From G963556115 sp963666605 (GTDB lineage: Bacteria > Planctomycetota > SZUA-567): 64,000 bases of DNA. The position numbers and the translations under genes were made by a program. Of the stretch, positions 17,642 through 25,922 are shown in pieces. The stretch's first letter is position 1, and each line of letters opens with the position of its first letter. Under the pieces are notes generated by a model, which saw only the letters and a list, made by a program, of their open reading frames with translations, made no database searches and was not told where the DNA came from. The stretch spans positions 3,224,001-3,288,000 of the forward strand of contig OZ223208.1 of NCBI GenBank assembly GCA_965140405.1, written 5' to 3'.

Positions 17642-17755
17642 ATGAGCATAAAGGGCTACATATTGATACCGAAATGTTTTGAAGACTTAAAAGCTGATCT
17701 ACCTGAGCTCTTTAGTCCCAATAAACTTAATATATTTATAATCGAATTTGAATAG
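17642..17755 (+). pseudogene. Possible fragment of a small quinol-monooxygenase-like (ABM domain) gene
   Basis: A 37-codon frame begins MSIKGYILIPKCFEDLKADL and ends IIEFE-stop. The order GYI.IP......L...LP......F.IEFE resembles the N-terminal strand-helix-strand of antibiotic-biosynthesis-monooxygenase proteins, which continue for about 60 more residues. No ribosome-binding site is seen and the stop overlaps the next promoter. It is most likely a decayed gene start; chance similarity is possible. The rest of the 17.2-17.8 kb gap is AT-rich and shows no gene. Confidence 0.25.
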
Positions 17756-17780
17756 ACATTATAAATATATAAGTTATAAT
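17753..17780 (+). promoter_or_regulatory. Promoter upstream of fbaB
   Basis: TAGACA at 17753-17758 and a perfect TATAAT at 17775-17780 are 16 bases apart, about 60 bases before the fbaB start. Confidence 0.5.
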
Positions 17781-17840
17781 TAAGTAATCGTAAAGATTAT
17801 GTGCTCACGTTCATTAAAGGTATATTACAAAGGAGTTACC

Positions 17841-18893
17841 ATGAGTAAAACTATTGAAGAATACCTAGGAAGCGACAGCGAAAAACTTCTTACATACCAG
17901 TGCAAGGGAATTATCAAGGAAGATCTATACCTTCCCGGTCCGGAGACCGTCGACAATATCTACTCCCAGACCGATCGGAACAATCAGGTGCTGGTCAACT
18001 TGCAGCGGCTGCTCAACACTGGACAACTTGCCGGAACCGGCTATATGAGCATTCTACCAGTAGATCAAGGTATAGAGCACACCGCTGGAGCATCTTTCGC
18101 ACCCAACCCACAATACTTTGATCCTGAAAATATTGTAAAACTGGCGCTTGCAGGTGGCTGTAATGCAGTAGCCAGCACCCTCGGCGTTCTTGGTACGGTC
18201 AGCCGTAAATACGCACACAAAATACCATTTATAGTCAAAATCAATCATAATGAACTGCTCACCTACCCTGAAAAATACGATCAACGGCTATTTGCCAGTG
18301 TCAGACAGGCATGGGACATGGGTGCCTGCGCTATCGGTGCTACCATCTACTACGGTTCCGCTGAATCATCACGTCAGATTGAAGAAATAAGCGCAGCATT
18401 TGCCGAAGCCCATAAACTGGGCATGGCGACCATTCTCTGGTGCTACCTGCGAAACAATGCCTTTAAAAAAGATGGAGTAGATTATCATTCCGCCGCCGAC
18501 ACCACCGCTCAAGCCAATCATTTGGGAGTTACTATCGAAGCCGACATCATAAAACAGAAACTTCCAACCTGCAATGGCGGCTTCAAGGCTATAGATTTCG
18601 GCAAGACCAACCCGAAAATGTATACCACCCTAACAACCGAGAATCCAATTGACCTCTGTCGCTGGCAGGTTGCAAACTGCTATATGGGTAGAATCGGCCT
18701 GATAAACTCCGGTGGTGCATCCGGCGAAAATGATTTTGCCGAGGCTGTACGCACTGCTGTTATCAACAAACGCGCCGGCGGCATGGGACTTATAAGCGGC
18801 CGTAAAGCTTTCCAACGTCCAATGGCAGAAGGTGTGAAACTATTACATACCATTCAGGACGTATATCTGAATAACAACATAACCATTGCCTGA
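17841..18893 (+). CDS. fbaB: Class I fructose-bisphosphate aldolase (FbaB/DhnA type)
   Basis: Schiff-base aldolase of glycolysis/gluconeogenesis, splitting fructose-1,6-bisphosphate into two triose phosphates. At 350 aa it matches the length of E. coli FbaB. Family landmarks are LPVDQGIEHTAGASFAPNP, VKINHNELLTYP, GATIYYGS, TILWCYLRNNAF, ADIIKQKLP, GLINSGGASG and GGMGLISGRKAFQRP (phosphate-binding end). I chose the ATG at 17841, placed 6 bases after AGGAG; an in-frame ATG upstream at 17799 is not supported. The coding sequence is more GC-rich than the flanking spacer. gpmA follows 95 bp downstream on the same strand, so the two glycolytic genes probably form an operon. Confidence 0.95.
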   Translation: MSKTIEEYLGSDSEKLLTYQCKGIIKEDLYLPGPETVDNIYSQTDRNNQVLVNLQRLLNTGQLAGTGYMSILPVDQGIEHTAGASFAPNPQYFDPENIVKLALAGGCNAVASTLGVLGTVSRKYAHKIPFIVKINHNELLTYPEKYDQRLFASVRQAWDMGACAIGATIYYGSAESSRQIEEISAAFAEAHKLGMATILWCYLRNNAFKKDGVDYHSAADTTAQANHLGVTIEADIIKQKLPTCNGGFKAIDFGKTNPKMYTTLTTENPIDLCRWQVANCYMGRIGLINSGGASGENDFAEAVRTAVINKRAGGMGLISGRKAFQRPMAEGVKLLHTIQDVYLNNNITIA

Positions 18894-18988
18894 AACACAA
18901 GTAATAACAGATATCAACAATACATTATAAACAACATGAGCTCACGCAAACAGTTGTCAAGCAGAAGATACTACAGGAGATTGAGAAA

Positions 18989-19675
18989 ATGCCATACTTA
19001 GTATTACTTCGACACGGGGAAAGTCTCTGGAATTTGGAGAACCGCTTTACCGGCTGGACAGATGTAGATCTCACAGATAACGGTGAAAATGAAGCTCGTA
19101 AAGCTGGCATACTGATGCGTGAGCGAAACATGAAATTCGATGTTGCTTTTACCTCTGTACTCAAGCGTGCTATCCGCACTCTATATATCTCACTCTACAC
19201 TCTGGATCAGCTGTGGATACCAGTGCATAAATCCTGGAGACTCAATGAGCGCCACTACGGCGCCCTACAGGGACTTAATAAATTTGAAACCGGAAAAAAA
19301 TACGGGGAAGAACAACTCAAACTCTGGCGCCGTAGCTATGATGTTGCTCCGCCGGCACTTACCACCGACGATGACCGCTATCCAGGGAAAGATCCGAAAT
19401 ATGTAAGCCTGAATACTGAAGAGCTACCGCTAACAGAGTGTCTGCGTGATTGTCTTGAGCGTTTCTATCCATACTGGCATAATACAATCAAGCCTGAGTT
19501 ATCAGCCGGGAAAAACGTCTTAATTGTTGCCCATGGCAACACCCTGCGTGCCTTGGTTGAACACCTGGACAATCTTTCTAATGAGGAAATAATGAGCCTA
19601 AACATTCCTACAGGAAGTCCTTTGGTTTATCATCTGCACTCAGATGGTACTTCATACAAGCATGAGTATCTCTAA
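18989..19675 (+). CDS. gpmA: 2,3-bisphosphoglycerate-dependent phosphoglycerate mutase
   Basis: Interconverts 3- and 2-phosphoglycerate. It is 228 aa, typical for dPGM. It has the phosphohistidine motif LLRHGESLWN (His9) followed by NRFTGWTDVDLT, the LNERHYGALQGLNK motif and the second active-site histidine in VAHGNTLRALVEHL. The segment LKRAIRTLYISLYTLDQLW corresponds to the conserved SVLKRAIRTL region. An AGGAGA site precedes the ATG. It lies just downstream of fbaB, fitting a glycolytic operon. Confidence 0.96.
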   Translation: MPYLVLLRHGESLWNLENRFTGWTDVDLTDNGENEARKAGILMRERNMKFDVAFTSVLKRAIRTLYISLYTLDQLWIPVHKSWRLNERHYGALQGLNKFETGKKYGEEQLKLWRRSYDVAPPALTTDDDRYPGKDPKYVSLNTEELPLTECLRDCLERFYPYWHNTIKPELSAGKNVLIVAHGNTLRALVEHLDNLSNEEIMSLNIPTGSPLVYHLHSDGTSYKHEYL

Positions 19676-19742
19676 TTAATTATAAATAACACCAAGGCAT
19701 TAAAATAAAAACCATTAGCACAATTAAAGAATATTAGACTAA

Positions 19743-19859
19743 TATTCACAATTCAACGATCTCTTACAACAATTAGAGAACTTGGACAATTCACAATACA
19801 GATTGCTAGAACTATTACAAGAGTTAGAAGAAATCTCCAAGCGCCTAAACAATCTCTAA
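19743..19859 (+). pseudogene. C-terminal fragment resembling a four-helix-bundle (23S rRNA IVP-type) protein
   Basis: An open stretch of 38 codons without a start, ending SQYRLLELLQELEEISKRLN-NL-stop, has the heptad pattern and the EEISKxLN-L ending typical of four-helix-bundle proteins of the 23S-intervening-sequence class. Upstream it is closed by a stop at 19740. It is probably a remnant; the short length makes chance similarity possible. Confidence 0.25.
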
Positions 19860-19904
19860 AACCACAGCAAAAACAAAAGTCACAAGGGTATAGTAGATAA
19901 TACA

Positions 19905-19929
19905 TTAGCCAGCTATATCAGCTGGCTAA
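19905..19929 (+). terminator. Perfect 10-bp stem-loop, possible terminator
   Basis: TTAGCCAGCT and AGCTGGCTAA at 19905-19914 and 19920-19929 pair perfectly around ATATC. The following bases are AATTTTAGC, a weak T-tract. It may end transcripts from gpmA about 230 bp upstream. Confidence 0.4.
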
Positions 19930-20026
19930 AATTTTAGCTAACGTAACAAAATCTGTGTAAAAGCAAAAGTTCTTCTAAGAGAGTAATTAATTTTGTATAA
20001 TTATTTTCTTATGGAAGGCTTTTATT

Positions 20027-20197
20027 ATGGCGAGAAACAGTAAGATGAAACAGTTCACTCAAGAGCTAATGGAATCAAATGGCATCAGCAGTGAAGTAAA
20101 CCTGCAGAGTGTCCTTAAAGAGATGCTTAAAAACGGTGTACATGCACTACTTGAAGGAGAACTTTATGGCTTTGCCAGTATCGCCAACAACAATTAG
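20027..20197 (+). pseudogene. N-terminal remnant of an IS256-family transposase
   Basis: 56 codons reading MARNSKMKQF, then EVNLQSVLKEMLKNGVHALL and EGELYGF. This matches the start of IS256-type transposases, where a DLQ..LKE....G....LLEAE[LM]...LGY pattern opens the protein. The frame then diverges (ASIANNN) and stops, so more than 300 residues of the enzyme are missing. A GGAAGG site 8 bases upstream keeps it translatable. No matching inverted terminal repeats were seen nearby. It marks an old insertion next to the pilin promoter. Confidence 0.7.
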
Positions 20198-20302
20198 AGC
20201 GAAGTACTTGTAGCTGAATAAGTTAAATTATTATCATACAATTAATTCATATTTTAATATTAATTGAAATTGAGATTTTATTATTATTAATGAATTATTA
20301 GC

Positions 20303-20331
20303 TTGACTGCGTAATTTAATAATAATATACT
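20303..20331 (+). promoter_or_regulatory. Promoter of the Flp pilin gene
   Basis: TTGACT at 20303-20308 and TATACT at 20326-20331 have the ideal 17-base spacing. The transcript would start near 20338, about 84 bases ahead of the pilin ATG. Confidence 0.55.
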
Positions 20332-20421
20332 TAAAATAAGTGATTATGTTTAAAATATGTGTTTCGTATTGTATAAGAAAAACTTATACATCAGCCTTTT
20401 TATATTTCTGGAGAAAATATT

Positions 20422-20655
20422 ATGAAAGCCCTCAGCTCAAGATTCAGTGGATTATTCAGACGCTACCGCAAGGATGACAGTGCCCCTACAACTATCGAAT
20501 GGATTCTGCTTCTAGTCGTAGCGCTTATCGTTATGGTAATTATCTATACTGTTGTTGTGTGGGTCTCAGGTGATGCTGGTAAACAAAAAACAGCTATGGA
20601 AGGCAAACGTAATGATGCTATAAAAGCTGCGGATAAAGCCTTTGGCGGCAAGTAG
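20422..20655 (+). CDS. Flp/Tad-type major pilin candidate
   Basis: Small prepilin, 77 aa: a basic leader of about 21 residues (MKALSSRFSGLFRRYRKDDSA), then a predicted cleavage at A|PTTIE, with Glu at +5 as in type IV pilins, a hydrophobic helix WILLLVVALIVMVIIYTVVVW, and a short charged tail. Flp pilins usually have Gly at -1; Ala is found here and in the other prepilins of the locus. A GGAG site and a near-consensus promoter support strong expression, and a hairpin follows the gene. It would be processed by the peptidase encoded next. Confidence 0.85.
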   Translation: MKALSSRFSGLFRRYRKDDSAPTTIEWILLLVVALIVMVIIYTVVVWVSGDAGKQKTAMEGKRNDAIKAADKAFGGK

Positions 20656-20685
20656 TACCTTTAAATTTCTCTGCATTTAGCACTT

Positions 20686-20722
20686 TAGTTCTGTATAGTC
20701 TCAGTGATACTATACAGAACTA
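20686..20722 (+). repeat. Perfect 14-bp intercistronic hairpin after the pilin gene
   Basis: TAGTTCTGTATAGT (20686-20699) and ACTATACAGAACTA (20709-20722) pair perfectly around a 9-base loop. It lies 31 bases after the pilin stop and 23 bases before the peptidase ATG, with no T-tract. It probably uncouples high pilin expression from the downstream assembly genes by protecting the pilin mRNA end or by partial termination. Confidence 0.6.
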
Positions 20723-20745
20723 TTACTAATTACCCCATACTATAT

Positions 20746-21486
20746 ATGAACATGACCAGTGATATATCAAACGATCAGAACGAATCACTTCAGCAGTCAC
20801 CAAAGACCCTGACTACTGTTCTCCTATGGACACTGGGCATAACCATCTGTGCCGTAATTGCCACATTTTTTTATTTGACTACCGGTACCGGCGGCTACTT
20901 TGTAATAGTTCTACTATATGCTCTGCTATTTACCGCCAGTTACAGTGATGCAGCTTTCCGGCGTATTCCAAATTCATTTAATTACACGGCACTTATACTT
21001 GTACTGCTGCTTATGGTAGTTATCTGTCCGCTCTGTGAATTCCTCGGCTGGACAAATATCCTCAGCTGGATAGGAGCAAGCAGCAGCGACTGGGGTGGAA
21101 TTGCTCTGGAATCACTCCTCGGTTTCGGCCTCTGTTTTATGATAGGTATTATAAGCTTTGCCGTCAATGGGCTGGGAGGCGGCGATGCCAAGCTTCTTCT
21201 GGTTCTAGGAGTTCTTGCCGGATTTCACCTCACTCTGGCAATACTGGTCAACACCCTTGCCTTTGCTCTGGCTATCGGTCTGTTAAATCTGATCAGTAAC
21301 GGTATCCTGATACGCGCCCTGCAGCGACTGCTGCTTAAAATTTATACCACAGTGTTCCGCCATGAAATCACGGAGCCGATTATTTTCAGCCGCAATGAAT
21401 CACCCTTCTCACTCGCTGTTTTTCTGGGACTGATTGCGCTACCCTTTATCAACATACATGCATACATTATGAACTTTAACTGGTGA
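20746..21486 (+). CDS. tadV: Prepilin peptidase, A24 family (TadV/CpaA-like)
   Basis: Inner-membrane aspartic peptidase that cleaves prepilin leaders. About 246 aa from the ATG at 20746 (a second ATG at 20752 is equally plausible; neither has a strong RBS, and an upstream in-frame GTG lies inside a hairpin). The two catalytic aspartates are visible in YSDAAFRRIPN and in the GxGD-type motif GLGGGDAKLL. It has about six hydrophobic segments. It is longer than minimal TadV proteins (~150-170 aa) because of an N-terminal extension with an extra helix. Confidence 0.88.
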   Translation: MNMTSDISNDQNESLQQSPKTLTTVLLWTLGITICAVIATFFYLTTGTGGYFVIVLLYALLFTASYSDAAFRRIPNSFNYTALILVLLLMVVICPLCEFLGWTNILSWIGASSSDWGGIALESLLGFGLCFMIGIISFAVNGLGGGDAKLLLVLGVLAGFHLTLAILVNTLAFALAIGLLNLISNGILIRALQRLLLKIYTTVFRHEITEPIIFSRNESPFSLAVFLGLIALPFINIHAYIMNFNW

Positions 21487-21492
21487 TATAAA

Positions 21493-22497
21493 ATGGCTAA
21501 GACAAGAGATAACTCGCGGTTATATAATCTCTCACTACTCTTTATGCTCTTGTCATTCGGGATGTTTCTGGCAATGCCGGTTATCTACCCGACTGAGTTC
21601 ATGAAATTATGTAGTATTCCGGATAATTACAGTGACAAGGTTATTATTGCGTCAACTGTGAGCTCAAGCCTGTGTTTGATTATCTTCTGCATGAAAATAA
21701 TCCTCTGGATATACCGGACTATAAAAAGCTTCAAAAAACTTTCAACCTCACAGGCTGCCACAGTTTCAGTTGAATTTATTCTGGTTATTCCGGTTATCTT
21801 ATGCCTTATACTCACTGTATTCGCCATGGCAGAAATTTCGCAGGCACAGATAATGTTCAGATATGCAGCCTATACCGCCATGCGCCGGGGAATTATTGCC
21901 AATTACAACCATAATTATAATATCTTTAAGTATAAGTTCACCTTATCAGACGAGGATAAAAAAGATATTAAACTCGCTGCTGCGATTGCGCTCTCCGCAC
22001 TGGATACCCGCAGCGTGGCAGAGACAACGACCGACACTCTTGAAACTGAGAATCTGGCTACCATTTACACCGCGATAGCAGCCAACACCAAAGACTGGAA
22101 ATATAAAATACCGCCCTGGAAAAACAAGAAGCAGGTAAGCGCCAATATACTGACCGCCTACTCCACTCTCGATGTTACAAAACTCGATACGAGCAGAAAC
22201 AGCAGTAAGATTATTCTGCCGATATCTGTCAACCTGCAGCTTGAATATAAATTTCCACTGCGACCTGGCAGCCTCTTCTGGCTGATAGCTCCGGAAAAAG
22301 TCAATGATTATCCATGTATTACTCTAAAACGAACCTGCGATGTCGATTCAGATTCAGTCTACACCATGTTCAGTTTCGGGCAGCGCTACGACCTGCCGCG
22401 ACTCTGGTTCGACATCAGAACAATTATAAAACTGTTCCCCATCTATAAATCACTTAGTATCGTCCCGGGGGACAGTGTACGCAACGATATAAAATAA
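21493..22497 (+). CDS. tadE: TadE-like minor pilin/assembly protein
   Basis: 334 aa. Two membrane helices occupy the first ~75 residues, then a TadE-type prepilin segment AATVSVEFILVIPVILCLIL with Glu at +5 after an Ala, followed by a mostly hydrophilic domain of ~200 residues. The motif SVEF.LV.P is the TadE hallmark. The N-terminal pair of helices is unusual and puts the prepilin-like segment inside the chain (around residue 92), so cleavage there would release a large leader. It starts 6 bp after the peptidase gene. Confidence 0.75.
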   Translation: MAKTRDNSRLYNLSLLFMLLSFGMFLAMPVIYPTEFMKLCSIPDNYSDKVIIASTVSSSLCLIIFCMKIILWIYRTIKSFKKLSTSQAATVSVEFILVIPVILCLILTVFAMAEISQAQIMFRYAAYTAMRRGIIANYNHNYNIFKYKFTLSDEDKKDIKLAAAIALSALDTRSVAETTTDTLETENLATIYTAIAANTKDWKYKIPPWKNKKQVSANILTAYSTLDVTKLDTSRNSSKIILPISVNLQLEYKFPLRPGSLFWLIAPEKVNDYPCITLKRTCDVDSDSVYTMFSFGQRYDLPRLWFDIRTIIKLFPIYKSLSIVPGDSVRNDIK

Positions 22498-22514
22498 AAT
22501 CAGGAGCACGCAGT

Positions 22515-23888
22515 ATGTTTCAGTTACGCAAAAAAGCCAACAGCTACATTACCGATGTCAAAGGGACAGTAGTCATCGGTTTCCTGATTATAATGCTGCC
22601 GATATACCTGAGCGTTGCCGCACTGTGGAACACTTCGGTACTTGCAGAACGCAAGATTGAAGCCCAGACGATTGCCGATGCCGCGGCATACAGCATCGCT
22701 GGCGAAGTGGCAGCTCTCACCAACCAGATGACAATGCTCAATATGCTGCAGCTCCGCATCAAATGCGCACAGACCATTGAAACAGCCTGTGTTGCGGCAA
22801 CCGTAGTTGGGGCAATTGAAATTTACGAAAACTACGAGGTGGCAGAAGCACTCATGGCTGTTCCGGAAACCGCCGAAGCAGGTTTGGCACTAATGCTTAA
22901 AGTCATCGCTGATTCGATAAGACTAGGTTTATTTGTTTCAAGCTACGTTTTAACAGACATCATCAGTATTACCATCGACGGAGTAAAATGCCAAACTCAG
23001 CAAAAAAAACTGTATAAAAATTTCGGCGCCCTGGTTAGAGAAAGACTGGATACAATCACCGAATACATTAATCAGGACAGCGGTACCGGTGAGTGGAAGA
23101 TATACGCCACAATGAACAAATCCAGCCTCTACCCCACAGAATGCAGTACCCCGCCGTTTCTTGCCAAAAGCACCTACTTAAACCGCGGTGAATTACTGGC
23201 ATTCAGACTCTTTACTCAGGACGAGCAGTGGATAAAAATAAAACGACCTCTTTTGGTTCTACTCAGACTCAAAAAACCCAAAAAGTGTAACTATATACCA
23301 CCACCGTCTCTTCCATTCTCAACCCCGTTTTTCAAAGGCTTTAAAACCCCGGAGACCGGGGATATGATGAAGTATACCTGGTTTGCTTCACTGGCGGCAG
23401 CAGGAGCGATCTATAACATCATAGACTGGGGCTATGATCTCTCAAGCCGCAACCTGATCAAGGAGTGGGATATAAACAGTAAAAATGACCGCCGAATCTT
23501 TCAGACACTGGTCTTTGTGGAACGGACCGAGAGTAATCACTCGTTTATGGCCAAAGGATTCTTCAAACCCTTCGCCGGCGCGACAATACTCGCCGCCAGC
23601 GGCTCTGAAGCGGTAAATGAATATGACGAACTGCTACAGAACTATCAGATAGCCAGAGTTCCGGTAATAAAACAGATTATAAACCTTATTATGCGGCTGC
23701 CATGGCGGTTATGGACAAGCATGGGAGCTAACTATCAGCCACGACTGAACGCTATAGATCCTCAGCTGTTTGACGCAGTTCTGGATAATTCCGGTAACGC
23801 TCAGATGAAAGAAGCTCTGCTGAAGAATACCGGACTGAAAGCAGACAATCTTTCCGCCAAAAACGTTGAGAATTCTTTTGTACACTAA
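22515..23888 (+). CDS. tadG: TadG-related pilus assembly protein
   Basis: 457 aa with one N-terminal helix (VKGTVVIGFLIIMLPIYLSV) followed by ERKIEAQTIADAAAYSIAGE, a typical TadG/Flp-assembly pattern. The +5 glutamate is missing (G at that place), as in many TadG-like proteins. The rest is a periplasmic domain of unknown fold. It lies 17 bp after the TadE-like gene and 21 bp before another TadE-like gene, so it belongs to the plus-strand arm of the pilus locus. It has no von Willebrand domain that I can recognise, unlike classical TadG. Confidence 0.7.
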   Translation: MFQLRKKANSYITDVKGTVVIGFLIIMLPIYLSVAALWNTSVLAERKIEAQTIADAAAYSIAGEVAALTNQMTMLNMLQLRIKCAQTIETACVAATVVGAIEIYENYEVAEALMAVPETAEAGLALMLKVIADSIRLGLFVSSYVLTDIISITIDGVKCQTQQKKLYKNFGALVRERLDTITEYINQDSGTGEWKIYATMNKSSLYPTECSTPPFLAKSTYLNRGELLAFRLFTQDEQWIKIKRPLLVLLRLKKPKKCNYIPPPSLPFSTPFFKGFKTPETGDMMKYTWFASLAAAGAIYNIIDWGYDLSSRNLIKEWDINSKNDRRIFQTLVFVERTESNHSFMAKGFFKPFAGATILAASGSEAVNEYDELLQNYQIARVPVIKQIINLIMRLPWRLWTSMGANYQPRLNAIDPQLFDAVLDNSGNAQMKEALLKNTGLKADNLSAKNVENSFVH

Positions 23889-23909
23889 TTACAGGCAGGG
23901 AATATAACC

Positions 23910-24413
23910 ATGTTTAAAATAATCAGGAAAATACAGCATAAAGACTCGGCGGTTGCCATGATAGAAGGGCTACTGGTCTGCGTACCGATCTGGATATTCT
24001 TCGCTCTGATCCTGCATGTACTGAGTTACTGGGAAACCAACCATTTTGATCATGTCATGAAGCTGGGCTCCGCAGTATCCGAAAGGCTGGTCTCAACCAG
24101 CAGTACGCATCTGGATACCGGTAAAGCTGCGGACAAGACTTCACCCACTAACAAAACCAAGCCGGGATTTTACATGGAGAAGATAAGCGGTTCAGATGAT
24201 TTTCCGGTATATTATTATTATATCACCGACTATGTGTCTTCAAAACGCACCAGAAGAATATGCGGTTCCAGACGTTATGCGACCTGGATGTCCCACCCAT
24301 TCCTAAAGGGACAGAATCCTAAAGATGAAGGAAAACTTATACAAAAATGGTATGACGGTATGGGCAACAAAACTCTGAATAAAGCTCGAAAAACGCTGCT
24401 GTTGGGTTCATGA
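23910..24413 (+). CDS. TadE/TadF-like minor pilin
   Basis: 167 aa: short basic start, KDSAVAMIEGLLVCVPIWIF (Ala at -1, Glu at +5, then a hydrophobic helix), and a soluble C-terminal part of about 120 residues with CGSRRYATWMSHPF. This is the layout of pseudopilins that prime or anchor Flp pili. It is the last gene of the plus-strand arm and ends 16 bp from the convergent minus-strand pilin genes. Confidence 0.7.
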   Translation: MFKIIRKIQHKDSAVAMIEGLLVCVPIWIFFALILHVLSYWETNHFDHVMKLGSAVSERLVSTSSTHLDTGKAADKTSPTNKTKPGFYMEKISGSDDFPVYYYYITDYVSSKRTRRICGSRRYATWMSHPFLKGQNPKDEGKLIQKWYDGMGNKTLNKARKTLLLGS

Positions 24414-24429
24414 TACTAAAAAAACTGTT

Positions 24430-24612
24430 CTATTTTTTCTCACCTTCAATAATCTTTACCGCATCACTCGTCTGATTTATAGCCCAGGTGCTGAACTGAT
24501 AGATAACTCCAAGCAATACCATTGCTACCGCAATAAGCATTATCCATTCTACCGTTTCAATAGCCTTATCATCGGCCTGCCACCTTCCCAGTAGCTTCTT
24601 GAAATACTTCAT
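24430..24612 (-). CDS. Short Flp-like pilin
   Basis: 60 aa: MKYFKKLLGRWQADDKA|IETVEW, Glu at +5 after Ala, then a hydrophobic helix WIMLIAVAMVLLGVIYQF and a short tail ending EGEKK. It shares the A|xxxxEWI pattern with the major pilin candidate and with the adjacent 59-aa gene. RBS GGGAGAAA. It is the terminal gene of the minus-strand arm and probably a minor pilin. Confidence 0.75.
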   Translation of the reverse strand: MKYFKKLLGRWQADDKAIETVEWIMLIAVAMVLLGVIYQFSTWAINQTSDAVKIIEGEKK

Positions 24613-24628
24613 ATTTTCTCCCGCAAAC

Positions 24629-24808
24629 CTACCCGAATGGCGTTGAGATAATAATCTCCGAACGCGTAAAGATATAAGATATAATTGCTGTTATGGAATA
24701 CGCCAGTGTCGAAAAGAGCAGGAAGGATGCACCACTTACCAGTATCCACTCAACCGAAGATCCGGCATATTCATCATGAAATAATCTCATAAGTAATTTT
24801 TTCATCAT
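24629..24808 (-). CDS. Second short Flp-like pilin
   Basis: 59 aa, easily missed because of size: MMKKLLMRLFHDEYA|GSSVEW, Glu at +5, hydrophobic helix ILVSGASFLLFSTLAY and a short polar end. It starts (ATG 24808 or 24805) two bases after the CpaF stop with GGAG just upstream, so it is clearly in the operon, and it ends 16 bp before the next pilin gene. It is probably a minor pilin or pseudopilin. Confidence 0.72.
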   Translation of the reverse strand: MMKKLLMRLFHDEYAGSSVEWILVSGASFLLFSTLAYSITAIISYIFTRSEIIISTPFG

Positions 24809-24809
24809 C

Positions 24810-25922
24810 CTACTCCCAGATACCGGCCGTCAATTTTACCGCATCCTGCAAACCGAAAAGTTCAAGTTTATCCAGCATTTTCAGTTTCTGCCCAGTCCAG
24901 ACCAAATTAAAATTACCAGCAGTACTCCTCTCAAGCCGGAAAATATCCTTCATAAGATACGTATCAGCCTGATGATCAAAACCAACCTCACTAATATGCG
25001 TAATGCAACGTCGCCCATCATAAAGTCGTGAAGTCTGCACCACCAGATTGAGAGCCTCGGCAATCTGCCGGCGAAGCGCCTCCACCGGCAACCCCAGCTC
25101 TGCCATCAGCGCCATTACCTCCAGACGTGAACACGCCTGAAACGGCGAATCAGCATGGACTGTTGCCATGGTGCCACCATGACCGCTGTTCATTGCCTGA
25201 ATAACATCCACCGCCTCAGCCCGACGTATTTCGCCGACAATAATCCGGTCAGGGCGCATACGCAAAGAAGCGACAAACATATCCCGTATAGTTACCTCAC
25301 CATGGCCGAATTCATCATTAGCCCGCGCCTGCATGCTTACAACATGCTCCTGCTGAAGCTGTATTTCACGCGTATCTTCAATAACGATTATCCGGTGACT
25401 GGGATCAAACCAGGACGACATAATATTCAGCAAGGTCGTCTTACCAGAACCAGTTCCACCACTTACTATTATATTCAGTTTGGCTTTGGTTGCAAGCTCC
25501 ATAAATTCAAGCGCCTGCTCAGTGGCCGATCCGACTTTAAGTAGAAAATCCGGAGTTTTAGCCACCTGTGAGAATTTACGTATATTCAGGCTTATTTTGC
25601 CACTGGTAACTGGCGGCAGCACAATACAGACACGTGAACCGTCAGGAAGATGTCCGTCTACTATCGGAGTATCATCGGTTATAGTTTTACCGCAAAACTG
25701 CGTAATAGTATTCACCGCGGCCAGAAGAGCAGTCTCAGAAGGGAAGCTGTTGGTCGTCTGTTCCAGTTTTCCGGCACGTTCAATATAAATATTATCCGCC
25801 CCCAGTACTATCACCTCAGAGATACTGTCATCAGTAAGCAGATCCTTTATCGGAGAAAGAAAGGAATTAATACCTACCTCATAAATCAGATCATCATTAT
25901 AGGTTTCAAAAACTTTATTCAT
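24810..25922 (-). CDS. cpaF: CpaF/TadA-type secretion ATPase, copy 2
   Basis: Cytoplasmic hexameric ATPase of about 370 aa: N-terminal domain (FLSPIKDLLTDDSISEVIV), Walker A VSGGTGSGKTTLLNIMSSW, Asp box VIEDTREIQL, Walker B RPDRIIVGEIRRAEA and the His box NSGHGGTMATVHADSP. I chose the ATG at 25922, with GGAGG upstream; it overlaps the preceding gene by 8 bp. A second, FHA-fused CpaF lies at 31.5-33.4 kb, so the locus has two motors, perhaps for extension and retraction or for two substrates. Confidence 0.92.
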   Translation of the reverse strand: MNKVFETYNDDLIYEVGINSFLSPIKDLLTDDSISEVIVLGADNIYIERAGKLEQTTNSFPSETALLAAVNTITQFCGKTITDDTPIVDGHLPDGSRVCIVLPPVTSGKISLNIRKFSQVAKTPDFLLKVGSATEQALEFMELATKAKLNIIVSGGTGSGKTTLLNIMSSWFDPSHRIIVIEDTREIQLQQEHVVSMQARANDEFGHGEVTIRDMFVASLRMRPDRIIVGEIRRAEAVDVIQAMNSGHGGTMATVHADSPFQACSRLEVMALMAELGLPVEALRRQIAEALNLVVQTSRLYDGRRCITHISEVGFDHQADTYLMKDIFRLERSTAGNFNLVWTGQKLKMLDKLELFGLQDAVKLTAGIWE

